From positions 7,276 through 19,229 of the forward strand of contig MU158625.1 in the NCBI GenBank assembly GCA_015711895.1: a stretch of 11,954 bases of DNA, written 5' to 3'. Within the stretch, counting starts at the first letter, position 1, and each line of letters begins with the position of its first letter. The stretch is from Candidatus Solincola tengchongensis (lineage in GTDB: Bacteria > Actinomycetota > Geothermincolia > Geothermincolales > RBG-13-55-18). The notes under the pieces are model-generated. The model saw nothing but the letters and a program-made list of their open reading frames with translations. It was not told where the DNA came from and ran no database searches. Positions 7,135 through 11,954 of this stretch are shown here, piece after piece. The translations under genes were made by a program, and so were the position numbers.

Positions 7135-7533
7135 TCAACCGGGAAGCTTGAGGGTTTCCATTATCTGGACCGGTACCTCCTTGTTCTTCAGCCCGGCGAT
7201 GAGCGGGAACCTGAGGGCGCGCTTCTTCCCGTCCCTGGTCCGGATGTAGAGGGAGGTCTCCGCCAGGCTAGATAGGAGTTTCATGTCCAGAGGAGCGTAC
7301 TTGTACCCCTTGTGGACCGAGGCCGCCTCCAGCTCCGTGAGGGGGATTGATTCCTCACCCTTGACCTTGTTCATCGCGGAAAGCCTCACCAGCAGCAGCC
7401 GCCGGTCGGTGAGGGCCACATAGTAATATTTGAAGCCCTTCTCCGAGGCCCATCCCATGGTCACCACCTGCTCCCCCGGTTCCAGGAGAGGGGTGACCTT
7501 CTCCCGCATGTCCTCTTCGTTTATCCTGGGCAT
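7135..7533 (-). CDS. Bacterial PH-like domain protein
   Basis: A 132-aa soluble protein with the pattern of a bacterial pleckstrin-homology-like (YokE-type) domain: LLEPGEQVVTMGWASEKG (17-33), then the strand pair YYYVALTDRRLLLVRLS (36-52), ESIPLTELEAASV (61-73), and a later strand TSLYIRTRDGKKRALRFP (93-110). In this family the LTDRRLLLV strand and the following IPL...I segment mark the barrel; the ligand and partner are generally unknown. I start at ATG 7533 because AGGAGG lies 7 nt upstream on the minus strand; an earlier in-frame start at 7569 would add a Trp/Arg-rich tail. There is no signal peptide or membrane helix, so it is probably cytoplasmic. It is convergent with the CooS-like gene and shares the hairpin at 7055-7089. 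No functional link to neighbours is apparent. Confidence 0.75.
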   Translation of the reverse strand: MPRINEEDMREKVTPLLEPGEQVVTMGWASEKGFKYYYVALTDRRLLLVRLSAMNKVKGEESIPLTELEAASVHKGYKYAPLDMKLLSSLAETSLYIRTRDGKKRALRFPLIAGLKNKEVPVQIMETLKLPG

Positions 7534-8161
7534 TGTCCACCTCCTTCTCTCGAGCCAACCGCGGCACATCTCGCCACGATGCCCTACGATCTTGCACCAT
7601 GAGCCGAGACGATTATCTTATCGCCACCCCTACCGCAATCCTTTAAAGGACGCAGGCCGGCCTCATGCGATGGATCACTTCAAGCGGAAAGCGTGGTTTC
7701 CAGAGGGGAGGCGCCGGAGGGAATGCCGCCACTTCCCGCGAGGAACGGCGACTCCGGGGGTGAGGACGTAACCGCGGCCCATCGGCCATCGGATGACCGC
7801 TCACCGACGTCCACGCGGGATGATGTGCCCGGCTTTCCCGGGCGGCAACCGTACCTTGTCGCCCGGCGGAACGGGAAAAAGCCGAGCGGCATCATCGGGG
7901 AATATAATAAAAGATAAAGAAAAGAGGCACTCGGATGGACAATGGAATCCACCTTTGGGGCAACAGGAACAGCCGGAGTGGGCGCGCTAAGAGCTTGACA
8001 AAGATGGCCGCCGGATGGCTCCGGTATTCCTCGAAGACGCGAACGTGCGGATACTTCATAGGAGGATGTTGAGACTTCCGATCGAGGATATTCCGACCGA
8101 CGGGAATTGGCAACGACGACGTCTGCGAAAGTGCTCGCATAAACGAAACGGGAGGTGGGGC
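7534..8161. other. Long intergenic region without a recognisable gene
   Basis: About 628 nt between the divergent PH-like and zinc-ribbon genes. The overlapping short frames have no ribosome binding sites or family resemblance. A GCCCGG/CCGGGC stem with a 5-nt loop lies at 7827-7843. A TATAAT-like hexamer stands at 7903-7908 in a local AT-rich patch, but without a matching -35, and a TTGACA lies near 7995 without a good -10. Either could drive the zinc-ribbon gene with a leader of 130-250 nt. Confidence 0.5.
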
Positions 8162-8380
8162 ATGAAAAGAGAACGCGTCTGCCCCAACTGCGGTTCGTCG
8201 GATTCCATGCCTATAGTGTACGGTTATCCGACAAGAGAAGCCGAAAGGCGCGCGGAGGAGGGGATGATCTTACTCGGAGGTTGTCTGTGTTACGGAGACG
8301 AAAGGGACCACAAGTGGTATTGCAGAAACTGCGGCACCTCTTATGGAGGAAAGGGCCAGGACCCGTTCGTGCCTTCTTAG
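8162..8380 (+). CDS. Small zinc-ribbon protein (72 aa)
   Basis: A 72-aa protein with two cysteine knuckles, CPNCG (Cys7, Cys10) and CRNCG (Cys54, Cys57), typical of a zinc ribbon. An inner Cys41-Leu-Cys43 pair in GGCLCYGDERDHKWYC could add ligands. The central PIVYGYPT...GMILLGGC...WYCRNCG arrangement is shared by a widespread family of small uncharacterised bacterial proteins. ATG 8162 is supported by GGGAGGTGG about 5 nt upstream; the open frame extends back to 8015, but that part has no protein-like character. Probable role: a small metal-binding or nucleic-acid/protein-interaction module in the cytoplasm; no specific function can be assigned. It precedes the lipoprotein gene by 133 nt on the same strand and may be co-transcribed with it. 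Confidence 0.8.
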   Translation: MKRERVCPNCGSSDSMPIVYGYPTREAERRAEEGMILLGGCLCYGDERDHKWYCRNCGTSYGGKGQDPFVPS

Positions 8381-8513
8381 GAATCTATCTCATGGTATCC
8401 GCAGGCCTGCAATCAAGTGCGTTACACGGTGCGCGAGAGATCCGCTTGCTCAAAGTCCACATCGAGGCTTGACGATGGCCAGAACAAACATACGGATATG
8501 GAAGGAGCTGGAA

Positions 8514-9182
8514 ATGTCCACCAAGGTCAAATCCCTGCTCTTTATCCTGCTGGCCGTGGCGCTCTCCCTCGCCGTCCTTTCCTGCCGGGGAGGCGGGAGC
8601 CTGAAGGCCACCGATGAGGAGGGCCCCGCCCGGGTGGAAACGGGAGAAGGAGCGGCGGGCGAAGAGGGCGCAGTCAAGGGGAAGGTGCTCCTGGCCATCG
8701 CCCAGCGGGGTTTTCAGGACATCGAGTACGATGCCGTGCGCAAAGCCCTCACCGCCGCCGGTTACGAAGTGGTGACGGCCTCCCTCCAGAGGGGCAAAGC
8801 CACGGGGACGTCCGGTGCCTTCGTGGACGTGGACCTTTCCCTGGCTGAAGCCGTCGCGGCGGACTACGCCGCGGTGGTATTCATCGGCGGCGAAGGAACC
8901 CCTTCCCTCTACGGGGACGCAGATGCCCATCGACTGGCCAGGGAAGCAGCGGAGCGGGGAAAAGTGCTGGCGGCCATCTGCCTGGCCCCGGTGATCCTGG
9001 CCCGGGCCGGACTGCTGGACGGCAAGCGCGCCACGGTCTACCCTTCCGCTTCCCGGGAGCTCACGGAGGGCGGAGCCACGTACACGGGAGTTGGGGTGGA
9101 GATCGACGGCAGGCTGGTAACCGGAAACGGCCCGGAGTCCGCCGGGCAATTCGCCCAAGCGATAATCGAACTGCTTCCTTGA
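8514..9182 (+). CDS. Lipoprotein with DJ-1/PfpI-like domain
   Basis: 222 aa, starting at ATG 8514 behind AAGGAG with 7-nt spacing. Residues 1-24 form a lipoprotein signal peptide: a basic start (MSTKVK), a hydrophobic stretch and the lipobox VLSC, so Cys24 would be lipidated and the protein anchored outside the cytoplasmic membrane. A low-complexity Gly/Glu/Ala linker follows (about 25-55). Residues 56-222 are a DJ-1/PfpI (class I glutamine amidotransferase-like) domain: KVLLAIAQRGFQDIEYDAV with Glu71 at the usual acidic position, VVFIGGEGTPSL, and the nucleophile elbow AAICLAPVILARAGLLDGKRAT with Cys156. Family members include PfpI-type peptidases, deglycase/chaperone-like proteins and glyoxalases, and the exact reaction cannot be read here. 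Members are usually cytoplasmic, so a lipid-anchored, extracytoplasmic form is unusual. Confidence 0.88.
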   Translation: MSTKVKSLLFILLAVALSLAVLSCRGGGSLKATDEEGPARVETGEGAAGEEGAVKGKVLLAIAQRGFQDIEYDAVRKALTAAGYEVVTASLQRGKATGTSGAFVDVDLSLAEAVAADYAAVVFIGGEGTPSLYGDADAHRLAREAAERGKVLAAICLAPVILARAGLLDGKRATVYPSASRELTEGGATYTGVGVEIDGRLVTGNGPESAGQFAQAIIELLP

Positions 9183-9355
9183 ACCCAGGGGTGGAGAAGA
9201 AATAAGTATCCACTCCATCCCGTGGGTCTCGATCGAATAAAGGCTTCCTTGGGACCACGGGCCGGAAAAGAGCGAAAAAATCCACCTCATTCAATGTGCT
9301 TCAACCGCATTAGACGCATTTTTATGGCCACATATTGAAAAGGCCAGTGGAAGAC

Positions 9356-9793
9356 TTACTCCAGCCCTCGAGAAGTGGAGGCCTCGGGGCCCACCGCCGC
9401 GCAGAAGGCTTTCCAGGGGCAGCGGGTGAGGCAGAAGTGGAGGGGCGCTTTCTCGCGGATCAACCTCATGAGGTCCACGACCTTCATCTCATCGCCGTAA
9501 GAGACTCCCAGCCCCTCGAGGATCCTCGCGTCCCATTTCCTGACCTTCTCCTCGTCCCCGAGCTGGCTCTCGCAACGGCCGTTCCTGTACTCCGTGCAGT
9601 GCACGCACAGCTGGTCCGGCCCCTCCGTCACCACCACCCTGGTCTCGGCGTCGTCCTCGGCCAGTTTCCTGACCTTCTGCATTGCGGCGCCGAAGGCGGT
9701 CCCCCTTCCCAGGTCGTCCAGGGGCAGGAAGCGGCTGCAGAACATGTGATGGGGTCTCAGCCTCAATAGCTCGACTTTGGGATCGGCACTCAT
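9356..9793 (-). CDS. DUF1284 family cysteine-rich protein
   Basis: 145 aa, starting at ATG 9793 with GGAGG six nt upstream on the minus strand. It shows the DUF1284 pattern: LRPHHMFC (12-19), then GPDQLCVHCTEYRNGRC (Cys63, Cys66, Cys74) and FCLTRCPWKAFC (Cys121, Cys125, Cys131). Seven conserved-looking cysteines and the paired His suggest a metal or Fe-S centre, but no member has a function I can cite. It is the second gene of a probable minus-strand pair after the FAD enzyme, 207 nt downstream of it, with the 9835-9944 duplication in the gap. The family occurs often in anaerobes, consistent with the rest of the window. Confidence 0.85.
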   Translation of the reverse strand: MSADPKVELLRLRPHHMFCSRFLPLDDLGRGTAFGAAMQKVRKLAEDDAETRVVVTEGPDQLCVHCTEYRNGRCESQLGDEEKVRKWDARILEGLGVSYGDEMKVVDLMRLIREKAPLHFCLTRCPWKAFCAAVGPEASTSRGLE

Positions 9794-9834
9794 ATCAATC
9801 CTCCGATGCCGTTACCTCGCGTTCGGTCCGCTGG

Positions 9835-9944
9835 AGAAGATTCTACACCATCCTTCTTCACCTGTTTCTCGCTTGGAGGAGCTGGAGCAGGCGGAGGACA
9901 GCATCCAAGAAGATTCTACACCATCCTTCTTCACCTGTTTCTCG
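9835..9944. CRISPR. Second one-spacer, two-repeat CRISPR-like unit (37-bp repeats, 36-nt spacer)
   Basis: A 37-bp sequence, starting AGAAGATTCT and ending TGTTTCTCG, occurs at 9835-9871 and again, base-perfect, at 9908-9944, with 36 nt between (9872-9907). It sits in the gap between the FAD enzyme and the DUF1284 gene. The insert reads in one frame as LEELEQAEDSIQ, a heptad-like coding sequence, compatible with a fragment taken from a protein-coding gene. There is no third copy, leader or cas gene. The repeat is largely unrelated to the one at 2176-2283, although the lengths nearly coincide. Confidence 0.45.
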
Positions 9945-10000
9945 GGCCCCCACCGTCATCCGGGACGGGGATGATTCTCCCAACCGAGGCCAAGCCGGTC

Positions 10001-11350
10001 TCACAGGTCCTCCAAAACCATGCGAGCCGCTTGCTCGCCGGTGGAAAAGGCGCCCTCCGTGCAGGCGATGAGGAACAGGTACTCTCCGGCTAGATAGAGG
10101 CCCTTCACATCCCGGTAATGATGGCGCATGAGATGGTGAATGGCAGGGAACTGGCCGGGGGACTCCAGGTTGATGGCCCGGTCGTACCGTATGCACTCGG
10201 TGAACAAAGGTTCGTCGGGGAATTCCGGCCAGTATTTCTGGACCTCCCGGATGACCCGCCGGCGGCGTTCTCCCTCCGCGAGCTCGCCCAATTCCCCGTC
10301 GTGCCAACCGGCCGTGAAGCAGTACATGAGACCCGCACCCTCCGGCGCCGTCCTCATGGGTCCGCCGGCGGTCTCGAAAATGGCGGTCAGGATGGACTTC
10401 TCATGCCCCGGGATGAAGGTGGCCACCAGGTATTCGGGAGTTATCTTACGCTCCAGGCCGAAGATATAACTGTATGTCGAGCTGTACCTGCAGGTCTCCA
10501 GGGGTTTGCGAATGGTGTCGGGCAAATCGGGCATGATTCGTCGCGCCACGACGGCATCGGTGGCGCAGATCACGCGGTCCGTTTCGATGAACCCGTCCGC
10601 GGTCTCCACGCCCCTCACCCGCCTGTTCTCGACGACCACCCGCGTGACCGGGGTGGACAGACGGACGTTCTCCTTGACCCTTTCGTACAATGCCTGGTTT
10701 ATCGACCCCATGGTGTTCTCCATGAGGCATATCCCGCCCATGAGGAACCCCAGGGCGATGAGATGGGCGATGGTGACCTCCTCGGGACGGGCCAAGACCA
10801 TGGTACCCAATACCGGTGAGATGAAATAATCCAGGATCTCACGGCCGCCGTGCTCCAGCGCGAACTCGGCGCAGCTCACGTCACCCAGCTCCAGCAGAGG
10901 CTCGAAATCCCTGGCCTGGGGATCGAGCCTGCGCATGTACCTGTACATGGACAGTGCCAGCCTCAAGAACTGGGGATAGGCCTTGAGTGGCCAGCCCCGG
11001 AAACGGAGGATTTCCGGGAAGGATTTGACCATCATCCCGGGAGTGCCCTTTAACAGGTAATATCTCTTCCCATCCCTCCAGAAGGCCACCCGGAGGCTTT
11101 CGGCGAGGTGGGCCTGACTCGACAAGTGCAGCTCCCTGATGAGCCTCTGGGTGGTGGTGGCCCACCTCATCTCCGTGAAACCGGCTCCGATGGGGAGCAG
11201 GAACCCGTCCTTTCTCATGCTCCAGCACCGTCCGCCGGGACGTTCGGCGGCCTCCAGGGTGAGGACATCCACCCCGGCTTTTTTAAGCGCATAGGTGGCG
11301 GACAGCCCGGCGCAACCCGCTCCCACCACGACCACAGGGTTGGCTCCCAT
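10001..11350 (-). CDS. FAD-dependent oxidoreductase, flavin amine oxidase / protoporphyrinogen oxidase-like
   Basis: 449 aa, full length, starting at ATG 11350 with GGAGG five nt before the start codon on the minus strand. The N-terminus is a Rossmann dinucleotide-binding fold, VVVGAGCAGL (Gly10, Gly12, Gly15), closing with LEAAERPGGRC (Glu33 for the ribose hydroxyls; the GGR motif of the amine oxidase/phytoene desaturase superfamily). The C-terminal FAD-binding signature is GLYLAGEYLFLIACTEGAFSTGEQAA (about 415-440). The middle (about 60-400) is the substrate domain and cannot be tied to one substrate; protoporphyrinogen oxidase-, phytoene desaturase- and monoamine oxidase-type reactions all remain possible. 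There are no heme, carotenoid or amine genes nearby. It is the first gene of a minus-strand pair with DUF1284. A TATAAG around 11390 on the minus strand is a weak -10 candidate. Confidence 0.9.
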   Translation of the reverse strand: MGANPVVVVGAGCAGLSATYALKKAGVDVLTLEAAERPGGRCWSMRKDGFLLPIGAGFTEMRWATTTQRLIRELHLSSQAHLAESLRVAFWRDGKRYYLLKGTPGMMVKSFPEILRFRGWPLKAYPQFLRLALSMYRYMRRLDPQARDFEPLLELGDVSCAEFALEHGGREILDYFISPVLGTMVLARPEEVTIAHLIALGFLMGGICLMENTMGSINQALYERVKENVRLSTPVTRVVVENRRVRGVETADGFIETDRVICATDAVVARRIMPDLPDTIRKPLETCRYSSTYSYIFGLERKITPEYLVATFIPGHEKSILTAIFETAGGPMRTAPEGAGLMYCFTAGWHDGELGELAEGERRRRVIREVQKYWPEFPDEPLFTECIRYDRAINLESPGQFPAIHHLMRHHYRDVKGLYLAGEYLFLIACTEGAFSTGEQAARMVLEDL

Positions 11351-11750
11351 GATTCCTCCCTCCCCTAAAAGACCCCCCCGGCTTGAAGCCTTATACGCGC
11401 CATACGGTCATCCATATTCCTATTCCGACCCGCTGTCAACGAGAGTCGTGTAGGTTCGCCTCAAACCCACCTATTCTTGCAAGATCCGTGATTAAACATC
11501 TCGGAATTTCGTGTACCCCGGTGGTTTTCCGTTTCCCGAGGGATCCGTGGGTCGATCCCGCGAACTGATGCAAGATCTACCGCTCTCCGATGAAGGTGTC
11601 TTTATCGCACATCATAAAAAGACGCTCGAACCGACGACTTTCTCCACCCCAATAACCCGGCGAAAAAGGACGGGGCTCGACAACGGGTGTCGACCTCACC
11701 TTTTGCTATACACGGCTGTCTGGGAAGTTCGCTCTCCCGGAACCCAGGGT
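11351..11750. other. Intergenic region without a recognisable gene
   Basis: About 400 nt upstream of the FAD enzyme, probably containing its promoter. The short frames here have no ribosome binding site or family resemblance. Small repeated words (for example TGCAAGATC near 11477 and 11568) are too short to interpret. I saw no tRNA, CRISPR-like duplication or strong hairpin before the terminator at 11751. Confidence 0.5.
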
Positions 11751-11777
11751 TAAGAAAACAGGCCCTGAGCAGGGCCT
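11751..11777 (-). terminator. Intrinsic terminator downstream of the tRNA-like sequence
   Basis: On the minus strand AGGCCCT and AGGGCCT pair around a 4-nt loop and are followed by GTTTTCTT. The stem-plus-U-tract is a classical Rho-independent terminator, 18 nt beyond the CCA of the tRNA-like sequence. It is best read as the original terminator of that tRNA gene. Confidence 0.8.
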
Positions 11778-11794
11778 CCAAACCGATATCTCAA

Positions 11795-11840
11795 TGGAGC
11801 CCCTGGGGAGAATCGAACTCCCGACACAGGGATTAGGAAT
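11795..11840 (-). other. tRNA-Arg(CCU)-like 3' half, probable attachment-site remnant
   Basis: Reading the minus strand, there is an anticodon loop TTCCTAA (anticodon CCU), a 3' anticodon-stem strand, a 5-nt variable loop, a perfect T-arm (GGGAG-TTCGATT-CTCCC at 11822-11806), an acceptor 3' strand CAGGGGC, and an encoded CCA at 11797-11795. The sequence further 5' does not form a D-arm and lacks a matching GCCCCTG acceptor strand, so only the 3' half of a tRNA is present. Such 3' tRNA copies are typical att cores left by tyrosine-integrase elements. The discriminator T is unusual for Arg, so the identity rests on the anticodon loop. Confidence 0.55.
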
Positions 11841-11888
11841 CTCCACGAAGGAGCAGGACCTGCGAAAGTGAGGCTTCCTTTGACCTGA

Positions 11889-11954
11889 GAAGAGGAGACG
11901 CACCATTCGGTCTCCCGCCTGGCCGGCGTGCTCGGTGTGTCGCGCGCTGGCTAC
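11889..11954 (+). pseudogene. IS3-family transposase OrfB fragment, running off the right edge
   Basis: The last 22 codons on the plus strand read EEETHHSVSRLAGVLGVSRAGY. They match the start of IS3-family OrfB, where a (H/Y)xVxxLCxVLGVSRSGYYAW-like segment precedes the DDE integrase core. In this frame a TGA stands at 11886-11888 and no start codon lies between it and the match. The roughly 300-bp orfA expected upstream is also absent, because the tRNA-like fragment begins only about 50 nt to the left. The element is therefore 5'-truncated, or made by a frameshift I cannot see. The catalytic part lies outside the window. Confidence 0.55.

Noticed and set aside
9219..9261. CCCGTGG/CCACGGG stem after the lipoprotein gene as a terminator
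   Set aside because: The loop is about 29 nt and no U-tract follows; too weak to annotate.
8385..9290. 301-aa open frame on the minus strand
   Set aside because: Antisense to the DJ-1/PfpI lipoprotein, which has clear motifs, a signal peptide and a ribosome binding site.
10118..10819. 233-aa open frame on the plus strand
   Set aside because: Antisense to the FAD enzyme, which carries both FAD-binding signatures.
11795..11875. Complete tRNA on the minus strand, using AGCCTC at 11875-11870 as the 5' acceptor strand
   Set aside because: Six acceptor pairs can be drawn only with a shifted register. There is no D-arm, no U8/A14 pattern, and a mismatch in the anticodon stem.

Overview
This is a GC-rich stretch of bacterial chromosome with mostly compact genes. 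The gene content includes a Ni-Fe CO dehydrogenase-like enzyme, a DUF1284 cysteine protein, a PadR regulator, a multi-PAS histidine kinase and SfsA. Together with the base composition this suggests an anaerobic, high-GC bacterium. A deep-branching anaerobic actinobacterial lineage would fit, but that placement is inference: no rRNA or single-copy marker gene is present.

Layout, left to right. (1) The 3' part of a PAS/GAF sensor histidine kinase (+, open at the left edge). (2) A 36-bp direct duplication around a 36-nt insert, just upstream of sfsA (+). (3) About 0.4 kb with no recognisable gene, then a PadR-type repressor (-). It is divergent from a small cupin gene (+), and the space between them holds a near-consensus promoter fused to a perfect 29-nt palindrome. 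(4) About 585 nt without a credible ORF but full of helices (candidate structured RNA or long leader), leading into a CooS-like CO dehydrogenase gene (+). That gene carries one internal frameshift and lacks one canonical C-cluster cysteine, and it ends in a perfect 15-bp hairpin. (5) A bacterial PH-like protein (-), about 0.6 kb of featureless DNA, a 72-aa zinc-ribbon protein (+) and a lipoprotein with a DJ-1/PfpI domain (+). (6) A minus-strand pair: an FAD-dependent amine-oxidase-like enzyme followed by a DUF1284 protein. Their 207-nt gap holds a second direct duplication (37 bp around a 36-nt insert). (7) At the right edge, the 3' half of a tRNA-Arg(CCU)-like gene (-) with a good terminator, next to a fragment of IS3-family OrfB (+). 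This looks like the boundary of an integrated element lying to the right.

The most unusual signal is the pair of one-spacer, two-repeat loci (2176-2283 and 9835-9944). The duplicated sequences are essentially unrelated, yet repeat length (36 and 37) and spacer length (36 and 36) nearly agree. This is the geometry expected if CRISPR adaptation proteins inserted spacers at non-CRISPR sites, each time duplicating a repeat-sized target. No cas gene is in the window, so this remains a hypothesis. Second in interest is the CooS-like protein: five of six expected C-cluster ligands and the catalytic lysine are visible, but Glu occupies the position of the sixth ligand, and the protein is preceded by a long structured leader. 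Most genes appear to be single transcription units. The only likely operons are the FAD enzyme with DUF1284, and possibly the zinc-ribbon gene with the lipoprotein.
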